From Kangiella sediminilitoris (GTDB lineage Bacteria; Pseudomonadota; Gammaproteobacteria; Enterobacterales; Kangiellaceae): 64,000 nucleotides of DNA. Under the pieces are notes generated by a model that searched no databases, was not told the DNA's origin, and saw only the letters and a program-made list of their open reading frames with translations. Made by a program: the position numbers and the translations under genes. The stretch is taken from positions 2,418,001 through 2,482,000 of the forward strand of contig NZ_CP012418.1 in NCBI RefSeq assembly GCF_001708405.1, in the 5' to 3' direction. Positions 7,950-16,031 of this stretch are shown here, piece by piece. The stretch's first letter is position 1, and each line of letters opens with the position of its first letter.

Positions 7950-8801
7950 ATGAGCAATATCCCAATGAACATGGCGCTAGCCGTACCAACTGGTAGTATT
8001 GACGGATACGTCAGTACTGTTAACGCGGTTCCTGTTCTCTCCGTTGAAGACGAACAGGCACTAGCGCATCGATTCCGCGATGAACAAGATCTCGACGCTG
8101 CACGTCAGTTAGTAATGGCTCACTTACGCTTTGTTGTCCATATTGCTAAGAGTTACAGTGGTTACGGCCTGCCTCAGGCGGATTTGATTCAAGAAGGCAA
8201 CATCGGCTTGATGAAAGCCGTCAAACGTTTCGACCCTACAATGGGCGTTCGTCTGGTGTCTTTCGCCGTACACTGGATTAAAGCTGAAATTCACGAATAC
8301 GTGCTGCGCAACTGGCGTATAGTGAAAGTTGCGACAACCAAGGCTCAGAGAAAGCTTTTCTTCAATTTACGCTCTAAAAAGAAGTCACTTAACTGGCTTA
8401 ATAATGAAGAGGTAAAAGCTGTAGCTGACGACTTAGGTGTAAAACCGGAAGAGGTTCGTCGCATGGAAGGGCGCCTTAATGCCCGCGATGCTGCTTTTGA
8501 TGCCCCAGCGCAAGACGATGAAGCAGATACAGCTTATGCTCCTGTTCATTATCTTCAGGCTTCCGATGCCAATCCAGCTGATGCAGTTGAAAAAGAGCAA
8601 TGGCAGGATCAGCGTGAAGAAAGACTGATGTATGCTCTAAAGGCACTTGACGATCGAAGTCAGGATATATTGCAACAACGCTGGCTAAGCGATCAAAAAG
8701 CAACTCTTCACGAGTTAGCTGACAAGTACGGAGTTTCCGCGGAACGTATCCGTCAACTTGAAAAAAACGCCATGAATAAGATCAGAAATGCTATCCAGTA
8801 G
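7950..8801 (+). CDS. rpoH: Heat-shock sigma factor RpoH (sigma-32)
   Basis: Alternative sigma factor that directs RNA polymerase to heat-shock promoters. The 283 residues show region 2 ([35 protein letters not shown]), the diagnostic RpoH box QRKLFFNLR near residue 132, and a region 4 helix-turn-helix ([20 protein letters not shown]). A strong AGGAGGGG Shine-Dalgarno (7938-7945) precedes the ATG. Two CIRCE elements lie in the upstream region, so transcription is probably under HrcA control, placing one heat-shock regulator under another. An intrinsic terminator follows. Confidence 0.97.
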   Translation: MSNIPMNMALAVPTGSIDGYVSTVNAVPVLSVEDEQALAHRFRDEQDLDAARQLVMAHLRFVVHIAKSYSGYGLPQADLIQEGNIGLMKAVKRFDPTMGVRLVSFAVHWIKAEIHEYVLRNWRIVKVATTKAQRKLFFNLRSKKKSLNWLNNEEVKAVADDLGVKPEEVRRMEGRLNARDAAFDAPAQDDEADTAYAPVHYLQASDANPADAVEKEQWQDQREERLMYALKALDDRSQDILQQRWLSDQKATLHELADKYGVSAERIRQLEKNAMNKIRNAIQ

Positions 8802-8820
8802 CAATGATAACCTCCAAAAA

Positions 8821-8846
8821 AGCAGGCACACCGCCTGCTTTTTTTA
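8821..8846 (+). terminator. Intrinsic terminator of rpoH
   Basis: AGCAGGC (8821-8827) pairs with GCCTGCT (8833-8839) around a 5-base loop and is followed by a run of seven more or less continuous T. It lies 20 bases after the rpoH stop. Confidence 0.9.
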
Positions 8847-9030
8847 TGTCCGAATTATTTTTTAATGCACAAAGAAATCATGCCCAGTTAGCCTAAAAAC
8901 AGCAAATTGTATAAAAAATTGACACTTTTTGGGTAAAAAAGCGACTATTTTGGCTTTATTCACTTGATCCAGTTCACATTTCGTAGCAGTATAAAATACG
9001 AACAATAAGTAATTGCTGGAGAGGCTAACA

Positions 9031-9819
9031 ATGACAATGAGTAAAATTCTAACAATAGCAGCAATCTTCCTTCTCACAGCATGCGGTGGCGAAGAAACTC
9101 AAAAACAAGAACAACAACAGGTGACGGCTAAGCGTGACTGTAATCTGAAGATGGGCTGGGAGTCGCGAGCTCCATACCAGTTTGAACGCAATGGTGAAGT
9201 GACTGGTATTGATATTCAAATTTTCACAAAAGCAGCAGACTCAATAAATTGCGATGTCAGTTTTGTTGAGAAAAGCTGGACAGAGTTGCTTACTGCATTA
9301 GAAAAGGGCGAAATCGACGTTCTTGCAGGCGCAACAATAACTCCTGATCGTGAGTCCTATGCTCACTTTTCAACTCCATATCGTGATGAATCTTTTACCC
9401 TTTTCATCCGTGCCAGTAACAGCTATAACGGTAACACTTTAAGCGGATTCCTCAGTCGCAGCCAGAAAGTTGGCATTACCAGCGATTATTTTTATGGTAA
9501 AGAAGTCTATGAACTGATGAATCATCCTCAATACTCAAGCCTCTTTGTAGACTCAAAATCAGGCGAGCAAAGCTTTTTCAATATCCTATATAGCGAAATT
9601 GATGGTGTTCTGGCAGATCCGGTTGAAGGGCGTTACATACTCAACCGTAAGCGTCTAGGTGATAAAATCAAGGCATCAAAGGTTACTATTCCCAGTGATA
9701 GTGTAGCCTTTATGTTCAGTAAAAAGACGTTAAAGGACGAGCAGCTTGACAGACTACAGGAAGCTGTCAAAAATATGGTTGCAAATAATCAGATAAAACC
9801 ATTGGTCGCTCAGTTCTAA
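9031..9819 (+). CDS. Family-3 solute-binding lipoprotein
   Basis: Extracytoplasmic binding protein of the amino-acid-type family (SBP_bac_3). A lipobox, LLTACGG, follows a short hydrophobic signal. The mature domain begins CNLKMGWESRAPYQFERNGE and includes GIDIQIFTKAA, ALEKGEIDVLAGATITPDRE and FSTPYRDESFTLFI, all typical of the fold. I set the start at the ATG at 9031 because a TGGAGAGG Shine-Dalgarno sits at 9017-9024; the longer frame from a TTG at 9013 would start upstream of it. No permease or ATPase gene is adjacent, so it may act alone, as a sensor or with a distant transporter. The ligand is unknown. Confidence 0.85.
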   Translation: MTMSKILTIAAIFLLTACGGEETQKQEQQQVTAKRDCNLKMGWESRAPYQFERNGEVTGIDIQIFTKAADSINCDVSFVEKSWTELLTALEKGEIDVLAGATITPDRESYAHFSTPYRDESFTLFIRASNSYNGNTLSGFLSRSQKVGITSDYFYGKEVYELMNHPQYSSLFVDSKSGEQSFFNILYSEIDGVLADPVEGRYILNRKRLGDKIKASKVTIPSDSVAFMFSKKTLKDEQLDRLQEAVKNMVANNQIKPLVAQF

Positions 9820-9840
9820 GCCGAGCAAGTCTTCACCCGA

Positions 9841-9868
9841 AGCTGAGCCTTTGTGCTCAGCTTTTTTT
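9841..9868 (+). terminator. Intrinsic terminator after the binding-protein gene
   Basis: AGCTGAGC (9841-9848) pairs with GCTCAGCT (9855-9862) around a 6-base loop and runs into seven T. It separates the binding-protein gene from the pigment operon downstream. Confidence 0.92.
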
Positions 9869-9891
9869 ATTTCATTCCACATTCCATGAGT

Positions 9892-9920
9892 TTGATGTTA
9901 TTTATTAATTCGGATAGACT
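9892..9920 (+). promoter_or_regulatory. Candidate promoter of the aryl polyene operon
   Basis: TTGATG (9892-9897) and TAGACT (9915-9920) are separated by 17 bases. Each matches four of six sigma-70 consensus positions. They lie between the upstream terminator and apeC, the only gap before an operon of about 16 kb, so a promoter must be near. The match is weak. Confidence 0.3.
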
Positions 9921-9955
9921 TTCGCCAGAAATACTTCACCGGTGTGGATAGAATA

Positions 9956-10705
9956 ATGACAAGTAATAACACCCTTTCTTTTAGTATTCTATCCTCCCAT
10001 TGCTGGGTAGATGCTGCATATATAGAGGGTAAATCCCCTGCCTCTGATACATTACTATCAGCGGACTTCAATCCGATTGAATTAAAGCAAATTCCAGCCA
10101 TCAAGCGTCGCAGATTAAATGGAATTAGCAAAATGGCCATGCACTCTTCACTCAAGTGCCTGGAAAAAGCCTCGGTTGATCCCAGTAGCGTGATTACCGT
10201 ATTTGCCTCACAGCACGGAGAACTCAACCGGACCGTCAGTATCGTCGATGACATGGTCAACAACCAGGAAGTCTCCCCCAAAGATTTTAGCCTGTCAGTC
10301 CATAATGCCGCCTTGGGGCTATTCTCTATTTTTAACAAGAACAAACATCCCGGGACCAGCATTGCAGCCAACACTAATACTTTCGGTTATGGATTAATTG
10401 AAGCATTAAATCTTTTACATCGATTCCCTGACTGTCTGGTACTATTGACCTGTTTCGATTCACAGGTAAATCCGCCTTTTCAGTCGTTGCAGTCTGCCCT
10501 ACACCCGAGTCACAGCTACTCGTTACTCCTATCGGCTCCTGACTCCCAGCAATACATTTCCATGAAATTTAATAAGTTTGAAAAGAGAACGTACCCCGAA
10601 TTGCCTCTTGAGCTACAGTTTTTTAACTTTCTGCAGAATGATGTTTCCAGTACCACCATCCGTTCTGAGGATACTGACTGGGAGTTTACAAAACATGCGC
10701 TATAG
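9956..10705 (+). CDS. apeC: Chain-length-factor-like ketosynthase domain, ApeC
   Basis: Only the N-terminal half of a ketosynthase fold is present (about 249 residues against about 400 for a full enzyme). In the region where the active-site Cys would lie the sequence is SIAANTNTFGYGL, with no Cys. This fits ApeC, the non-catalytic partner of the ketosynthase ApeO, known to form a KS/CLF heterodimer that extends the polyene. I chose the ATG at 9956 over a GTG at 9944. The end overlaps apeD by 11 bp. First gene of the operon. Confidence 0.83.
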   Translation: MTSNNTLSFSILSSHCWVDAAYIEGKSPASDTLLSADFNPIELKQIPAIKRRRLNGISKMAMHSSLKCLEKASVDPSSVITVFASQHGELNRTVSIVDDMVNNQEVSPKDFSLSVHNAALGLFSIFNKNKHPGTSIAANTNTFGYGLIEALNLLHRFPDCLVLLTCFDSQVNPPFQSLQSALHPSHSYSLLLSAPDSQQYISMKFNKFEKRTYPELPLELQFFNFLQNDVSSTTIRSEDTDWEFTKHAL

Positions 10706-11489
10706 GCTTAATTACCTGTGGCGCGTTTTCGCAACGGGACTCTCATTTACTACCTTTGGACTGGGTGGCCTGTTCCTATCAATTTTTGTTTTTCCATTTA
10801 TTAAGCTAATGAACCCGGATCCACAGGTTCGTAAACGTAAAGCACGGTACCTGATTCATCGCAGTTGGAACTTTTTTATTAATTTCATGGAAAGCCTTGG
10901 CATCTTTACCTTTCACTTAGAGGAGGCACGCCAGCAACTGGAGGGTGTTGAGGGTAAGGTTATCATCGCCAACCACCCATCTTTAATTGATGTTGTGGCT
11001 CTGATCTCACTAATTCCAAGAGCTGACTGCGTAGTCAAACAGGGACTGTGGAACAATTTTTTCCTAAAACGCGTGGTTCGAGTCGCTGACTTTATTAATA
11101 ACGATCAGGATGTAAATAAACTGATTGAAAACTGTAAAAGATCCCTTGAAGAAGGTTATAATCTGGTCATATTTCCTGAGGGTACTCGCACTGTTCCTAA
11201 TCGCCCGATAAAACTTCAGCGTGGCGCGGCTAATATAGCCGTTCGCTGCCAGCAAAACTTATTGCCGGTGATTATCGACTGCAACCCAACAACTCTGACA
11301 AAACAAGAAAAATGGTATCAAATACCCCCTCGTCGAGCTCAATTCTCGATGAGAGTTGTAGAGGAAATTGATGTTTCTCCGTTCATCCATAACGAAAAAA
11401 ATGAGTCTATAGCAGCCAGACGACTGACGGAGGAAATAAAAAAGGTATTCACAGAGGAACTAGCAAAAAATGAGAGCGATAGAAAATGA
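10695..11489 (+). CDS. apeD: 1-acylglycerol-3-phosphate acyltransferase-like protein, ApeD
   Basis: PlsC-type acyltransferase of 264 residues with the catalytic NHPSLID motif (NHX4D), an FPEGTRT substrate motif and a hydrophobic segment near the N-terminus that probably holds it at the inner membrane. Within an APE cluster it likely helps transfer the polyene or another acyl chain to a glycerolipid-like carrier (inference). The frame is open from 10578, but the ATG at 10695 begins MRYRLNYLWR, gives normal family length and overlaps apeC by only 11 bp. It overlaps apeE by 20 bp. Confidence 0.82.
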   Translation: MRYRLNYLWRVFATGLSFTTFGLGGLFLSIFVFPFIKLMNPDPQVRKRKARYLIHRSWNFFINFMESLGIFTFHLEEARQQLEGVEGKVIIANHPSLIDVVALISLIPRADCVVKQGLWNNFFLKRVVRVADFINNDQDVNKLIENCKRSLEEGYNLVIFPEGTRTVPNRPIKLQRGAANIAVRCQQNLLPVIIDCNPTTLTKQEKWYQIPPRRAQFSMRVVEEIDVSPFIHNEKNESIAARRLTEEIKKVFTEELAKNESDRK

Positions 11490-11733
11490 GATTAAGGGCG
11501 TCATTATTGAAGCACTTGATCTCGAAGATATGAGCATTGATGATATTGATACTGAAGAACCATTGTTTGGGGATGGCCTGGGCCTGGACTCAATAGATGC
11601 TTTGGAGCTGGGCTTGGCTCTAAAGAAAAAATTCGACATCAAATTGGACTCTGATTCGGAAGAGTCTAAAAAGCACTTTTATTCCGTGCAGACACTAGCT
11701 GACTTTATTGAAGAACAAAAAGGAGCTGAATAA
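11470..11733 (+). CDS. apeE: Acyl carrier protein ApeE
   Basis: Acidic 87-residue carrier protein. The phosphopantetheine attachment Ser is Ser41 in GLGLDSIDALELG. It begins inside the end of apeD and its stop overlaps the start of apeF by one base. In characterised APE systems one carrier holds the growing chain and the second has a separate loading or transfer role. Which is which cannot be read from this sequence; the symbol follows position in the cluster. Confidence 0.87.
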   Translation: MRAIENEIKGVIIEALDLEDMSIDDIDTEEPLFGDGLGLDSIDALELGLALKKKFDIKLDSDSEESKKHFYSVQTLADFIEEQKGAE

Positions 11734-11990
11734 TGGCAAGCATGGAAACTAAAGAACAGATTTACGATCAATTGGTCGACATACTGGTGGATGACTTTGA
11801 AGTTGATGAAGACGATATCAATTTAGAAGCCAACCTTTACACGGATCTTGATCTGGACAGTATCGATACGGTTGATTTGGTGATTAAGCTTCAAGAAATG
11901 ACGGGGAAATCGGTTAACCCCGAAACGTTTAAAGCTGTACGTACCATGCAACATGTAGTTGATGCCGTTCACGACTTAGTCCACGGCTAG
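11733..11990 (+). CDS. apeF: Acyl carrier protein ApeF
   Basis: Second acidic carrier, 85 residues, with attachment Ser43 in the motif DLDLDSIDTVDLV. It is clearly diverged from apeE, so the pair is not a recent duplication. The start overlaps the apeE stop by one base, implying coupled translation and similar amounts of both carriers. apeG follows 11 bp downstream. Confidence 0.88.
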   Translation: MASMETKEQIYDQLVDILVDDFEVDEDDINLEANLYTDLDLDSIDTVDLVIKLQEMTGKSVNPETFKAVRTMQHVVDAVHDLVHG

Positions 11991-12001
11991 AACTTTATCG
12001 T

Positions 12002-12565
12002 ATGGCCATCCTGCTAAAAATAGCAATCGCTGTTGTGGTATTGCTGTACCCGATAGCGATTTATTTTGGCTTACAGTATATCGAACCGAAATATCTCGCC
12101 CTAACCTTGGCGGGTTTGGTCATTCTAAGAGCATTACTGTCCAAGAGCCAATTACTTAGTAGCGTTAAAGGCCTTTGGTTCATCATCTTAATGGCTGGCC
12201 TGACAGTTGCAGCATTAAGCTTTCTTCAAAACTCGACGTTAGGCCTTAAACTTTACCCAGTTATTATAACCACCAGCTTTCTTGTCGTTTTTGGCTATAG
12301 TTTATATAAGCCTCCAACAGTCATTGAACGCTTAGCTCGACTCCAGGAGCCTGATTTACCCCCTGAAGGCGTCGCCTATACCCGTACCGTAACAAAAGTC
12401 TGGTGTGGTTTCTTTATTCTTAATCTTGCCATTTCTATATACACGGTTTTTTATAGCAGCATGGCGGTTTGGACCCTTTATAATGGCCTTATTTCCTATG
12501 TTTTAATGGGAATTCTTTTTCTCGCTGAACTTATTGTAAGAAAGTTCATTATAAAGAAGGTATAG
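12002..12565 (+). CDS. apeG: Integral membrane protein of APE clusters (COG4648 type), ApeG
   Basis: The 187 residues are mostly hydrophobic, with about five or six membrane segments (for example IAIAVVVLLYPIAIYFGL at the start and YVLMGILFLAELIV near the end). A conserved-looking loop, PPTVIERLARLQEPDLPPEG, sits mid-protein. The family occurs in aryl polyene clusters but its biochemical role is not established. It lies between the carriers and the ligase and may assemble lipid-handling enzymes at the inner membrane (inference). Confidence 0.75.
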   Translation: MAILLKIAIAVVVLLYPIAIYFGLQYIEPKYLALTLAGLVILRALLSKSQLLSSVKGLWFIILMAGLTVAALSFLQNSTLGLKLYPVIITTSFLVVFGYSLYKPPTVIERLARLQEPDLPPEGVAYTRTVTKVWCGFFILNLAISIYTVFYSSMAVWTLYNGLISYVLMGILFLAELIVRKFIIKKV

Positions 12566-12575
12566 GGAAATTGTT

Positions 12576-13919
12576 ATGAAAGCCATTTCTCAACTACAAA
12601 CGTTGCTTACTGATGATAAGCCCAGCATAGTCGCATTTGATTCAAATAAAAGCATCTATTTGCAGCAATTACAGCATGATCTATTACAATGTGTCGCTAG
12701 CCTCAAAAGCAACCCCTCAAATACCTATCTGCTCTTCATAGACAACAGCTACCATTTCACCGTTAATCTTCTGAGCCTCTTATTACTGAATAAAAATGTT
12801 GTGTTGTCTGCTAATAATAAACCGGATTGGCTGGATAGTATTGCTAGTGCTTATGGCGCCATAATTTCTGATGCCCCTTTACATCAAAGCTACCTCAGCG
12901 CAACTCATTATGAAGACATACAGACCGAACTGGACAACTCGGCCCTAACGGTACCGCCAAATTTTGATAGTGAAATCCAGTTTTATACTTCAGGCTCAAG
13001 CAGTAGGCCAAAGGCTATTTCCAAAACTATTTCTCAACTTTTAATAGAAGTTGATACCCTGGAAGAACTTTTCCAGGAACAATTGGGAACATGTCACGTT
13101 TTAGCCACAGTATCTCACCATCATATTTATGGCCTGATTTTCAGGTTGTTGTGGCCTTTACTTTACCGGCGGCCTTTTTTCATCGATATCATCCTATACC
13201 CAGAACAATTGATTGAGCTTAATAGGCTGTACCCGCAAAGTTGCCTGGTTTCAAGTCCTGCATTTTTATCTCGGCAAGATCATAAATTGACTAAAGTCTC
13301 CCTTGCTGCATGTTTTAGCTCAGGAAGCTTGTTGATAAAGTCGGCCGCCGAAGCAGCCCATAAACAGCTGGGCGTTTTCCCGATAGAAGTATTTGGCAGC
13401 ACAGAAACTGGCGGAATTGGCTATCGGACTCAGCACAACCACAATATTCTGTGGACGCTATTTCCCGGCCTGTCACTAACAACAGATGATCATCAAAAAG
13501 CAACTCTTGAGTCACCTTATTTAATAGCACCGCAAAGGCTTGATGACCGAGTCAAGCTCCTGCCAAACGGGCAATTTGAATTATTAGGCAGAGCAGATAG
13601 AGTAGTAAAAATCGAAGAGAAAAGGGTGTCACTGGATGCCGTTGAAGCAACTCTTTGCGAGTCTCCGTTTGTGGAGGAGGCAAAGCTGGTTGTACTACAA
13701 CAAAATAGACGCTTCCTCGGTGCTGTCATCAAGTTGAGCCCAAAAGGGCTGACCCATCTGCAACAACACTCTAAGCTTGAGCTAAACAAGTTATTAAAAC
13801 ACTCCTTGATACAAAGGTTTGATGCCGTTGCCATTCCTAGAAAATGGCGCTACCTTGAACAGCTACCCTATAATGCTCAGGGAAAGTTACCTGTAAATAC
13901 CTTAACGGAGCTTTTTTGA
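12576..13919 (+). CDS. apeH: Aryl/acyl-activating AMP ligase ApeH
   Basis: Member of the adenylate-forming superfamily, 447 residues. The phosphate-binding loop reads FYTSGSSSRPKAISKT, the adenine-binding region is FGSTETGGIGYR, and a C-terminal YNAQGKLPVNTL supplies the usual catalytic Lys. It should activate an aromatic acid starter as the AMP ester and load it onto an acyl carrier. In studied clusters the substrate is a hydroxybenzoate-type acid. It is about 50-100 residues shorter than typical acyl-CoA ligases, as usual in these clusters. Confidence 0.85.
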   Translation: MKAISQLQTLLTDDKPSIVAFDSNKSIYLQQLQHDLLQCVASLKSNPSNTYLLFIDNSYHFTVNLLSLLLLNKNVVLSANNKPDWLDSIASAYGAIISDAPLHQSYLSATHYEDIQTELDNSALTVPPNFDSEIQFYTSGSSSRPKAISKTISQLLIEVDTLEELFQEQLGTCHVLATVSHHHIYGLIFRLLWPLLYRRPFFIDIILYPEQLIELNRLYPQSCLVSSPAFLSRQDHKLTKVSLAACFSSGSLLIKSAAEAAHKQLGVFPIEVFGSTETGGIGYRTQHNHNILWTLFPGLSLTTDDHQKATLESPYLIAPQRLDDRVKLLPNGQFELLGRADRVVKIEEKRVSLDAVEATLCESPFVEEAKLVVLQQNRRFLGAVIKLSPKGLTHLQQHSKLELNKLLKHSLIQRFDAVAIPRKWRYLEQLPYNAQGKLPVNTLTELF

Positions 13920-13920
13920 T

Positions 13921-14289
13921 ATGAAGTTTCCCCCAGTGATCAATCAGCAAGTCAATACGGATAAATCTTGTACTTTTAGTTTAATGATTACACCGGAACT
14001 AGATGCCTTCGAAGGCCATTTCGATAACTTTCCTATTGTTCCGGGTGTGGTTCAAATTCAGTGGGCTTTACACTTCTTCAGTCACTACATGGCCCAATCA
14101 AATAGCAGTCATCGCTGGCAAGTCGATAGATTATCCGCCATCAAGTTCCAGCAAGTGATTACCCCCGAATTGTCAGTCAATTTAGAACTACATTTTGATG
14201 AGCAAAAACAGCTTTTACAGTTTAAAATCACCAGTTCTGAGCATCAACATTCTTCCGGGAAGCTGCTACTGAAAGCAGTAGAGGACTAA
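13921..14289 (+). CDS. apeI: Hotdog-fold 3-hydroxyacyl-ACP dehydratase ApeI
   Basis: Small hotdog protein of 122 residues. The motif EGHFDNFPIVPGVVQ corresponds to the FabZ/FabA GHFxxxPxxPGV signature and contains the probable catalytic His33. It removes water from the 3-hydroxyacyl chain to form each double bond. In studied APE systems ApeI works as a complex with the second hotdog protein, ApeP, also encoded here. It starts one base after the apeH stop. Confidence 0.86.
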   Translation: MKFPPVINQQVNTDKSCTFSLMITPELDAFEGHFDNFPIVPGVVQIQWALHFFSHYMAQSNSSHRWQVDRLSAIKFQQVITPELSVNLELHFDEQKQLLQFKITSSEHQHSSGKLLLKAVED

Positions 14290-14294
14290 TTTTT

Positions 14295-16031
14295 ATGAAG
14301 CCCGGTTACTGCATCGTCATCCCAAATTATAACCATACCCAGCACATTGAACATGTACTGCAGTCCATTGCACCATTATCCATACCTGTCATTATGGTCA
14401 ACGATGGAAGCGATGATGTAACGACACAGCTACTTGATAAATTACCAAGTCAGTTTCCCTTTCTGGAGGTGATACACCTTACAGAAAATCAGGGCAAAGG
14501 TGGCGCAGTGATGACTGGATTGCTGGCAGCCAGCCAAAGAGGTTATAGTCACGCCATTCAAGTTGATGCTGATGGACAACACAATCTGTCTGATATCCCA
14601 GAGTTCATCCGCTTAAGTCAGCAAAGTCCAGACTCTGTTATCTGTGGCATTCCTGATTATGATGAATCAGTTCCTCTAGGACGTCTTATTCCCCGTTACC
14701 TTACGCATTTCTGGGTCTGGGTAGAGACATTATCTTTTCAAATTAAGGACTCAATGTGTGGCTTTCGTCTTTATCCTCTCAAAGCTACCTGCCAGCTGAT
14801 AGGCAATAGCCGTATCGGCAAACGTATGGACTTCGATACCGAAATACTGGTTAAGCTTTATTGGCAGAATGTTCCCGTTATTAATTTGCCGACTAAGGTA
14901 ACCTACCCAGAAGACGGCTCGTCTCATTTCCAGCTATTCAGGGACAACTGGCTGATTACCAAAATGCATACTCGACTGTTTTTTGGGATGTTGCCAAGAG
15001 CGCCTCGGCTGATATCTAAGAAGTTTAAGCGAGCCTCCGCAGAGCAACGTGATACACACTGGTCTGCGACCAAGGAGCGTGGCTCCACACTTGGAATTCA
15101 ACTGCTTGTCTGGCTCTACAGAGTACTCGGTCAATGGTTTTTCCGCCTAATCTTACTACCGGTAATTGCCTACTTCGTACTTACTGGCAATAAAGCACGC
15201 AGGGCTTCCTATGATTTCTTGAGAAGACTAAACCGCTATCAAAACAATCAAAGTCCCGTTCGCTGGTACCATGTGTATAAGCATTTCTATCAATTTGGAC
15301 TGGCGGCGGTAGATAAAATCCGAGCCTGGCTTGGTGATATTCGTCGAAAAGATATCATTTTCCATAACGTTGACGCCTTTGAGGCATTACGCCAAAGCGG
15401 GAAGCAGAAAGGAGCTATTTTTATTGGCTCCCACCTGGGCAACCTTGAGCTGTGCAGGGCAATTGGTGAAAGCGACAGTAAACTGACTATCAATGCACTT
15501 GTCTTCACTAAACATGCACTCAAGTTCCAGGCTGCTTTAGATAAATTCAATCCCAAAGCTTCGGTCAACTTAATTCAAGTTGACACTATGGGGGCAGACA
15601 CAGCCATCAAATTGAGGGAAAAGGTAGATGCGGGAGAGATTGTTATTATTGTCGGCGACAGAACATCAGTGACTCAGTTTGGAAGGGTAAATTACGCTCC
15701 CTTCCTGGGAGAGCCGGCACCATTTTCACAGGGCCCTTTTATTTTAGCCGGACTTCTGGAGTGTCCTGCTTACCTGCTGTTCTGCCTTAAGCAGTCCGGC
15801 CAGTATCATATCTATCTGGAGCACTTTTCTGATAGCTTGAAGCTGACTAGAACTCATAAGAAGCAGCAGTTACAATCCATTATTGAGCGATATGCGGAAC
15901 GACTCGAGTACTATTGCCTGAAAGCACCATACCAATGGTTTAATTTTTTCGATTTTTGGCAAAAAGACGATCAGGAGCATATACAGCGGACGATCCAACA
16001 ACAAGAGAAACACCACAGTGACGACAACTAG
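14295..16031 (+). CDS. apeJ: Glycosyltransferase-2 / LpxL-type acyltransferase fusion, ApeJ
   Basis: Two-domain protein of 578 residues. The first half is a family-2 glycosyltransferase with VIPNYNHTQHIEHVL, VNDGSD and a DADGQHN metal-binding motif. After a hydrophobic stretch near residues 275-295, the second half resembles the lauroyl acyltransferase LpxL: GSHLGNLELCRA contains the HX4E motif, followed by IIVGDRTS and PAPFSQGPF. It likely builds a sugar-containing lipid anchor and acylates it (inference from domains). The stop overlaps the ammonia lyase start by 14 bp. Confidence 0.84.
   Translation: MKPGYCIVIPNYNHTQHIEHVLQSIAPLSIPVIMVNDGSDDVTTQLLDKLPSQFPFLEVIHLTENQGKGGAVMTGLLAASQRGYSHAIQVDADGQHNLSDIPEFIRLSQQSPDSVICGIPDYDESVPLGRLIPRYLTHFWVWVETLSFQIKDSMCGFRLYPLKATCQLIGNSRIGKRMDFDTEILVKLYWQNVPVINLPTKVTYPEDGSSHFQLFRDNWLITKMHTRLFFGMLPRAPRLISKKFKRASAEQRDTHWSATKERGSTLGIQLLVWLYRVLGQWFFRLILLPVIAYFVLTGNKARRASYDFLRRLNRYQNNQSPVRWYHVYKHFYQFGLAAVDKIRAWLGDIRRKDIIFHNVDAFEALRQSGKQKGAIFIGSHLGNLELCRAIGESDSKLTINALVFTKHALKFQAALDKFNPKASVNLIQVDTMGADTAIKLREKVDAGEIVIIVGDRTSVTQFGRVNYAPFLGEPAPFSQGPFILAGLLECPAYLLFCLKQSGQYHIYLEHFSDSLKLTRTHKKQQLQSIIERYAERLEYYCLKAPYQWFNFFDFWQKDDQEHIQRTIQQQEKHHSDDN

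Noticed and set aside
9013-9030. TTG start for the solute-binding lipoprotein
   Set aside because: The Shine-Dalgarno TGGAGAGG lies inside this extension, so the ATG at 9031 is the real start and gives a cleaner lipoprotein signal.
8862-9077. Minus-strand 71-codon frame upstream of the binding-protein gene
   Set aside because: It spans the promoter region and Shine-Dalgarno of the plus-strand gene, has no Shine-Dalgarno of its own and shows only low-complexity hydrophobic sequence.
9898-10374. A 158-codon open frame on the minus strand over the start of apeC
   Set aside because: It lies opposite the clear ketosynthase-like coding sequence, has no recognisable domain and would cover the promoter side of the operon.
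10578-10694. Longer N-terminus for the apeD acyltransferase
   Set aside because: The extension is the out-of-frame end of apeC and has no match to the acyltransferase family.
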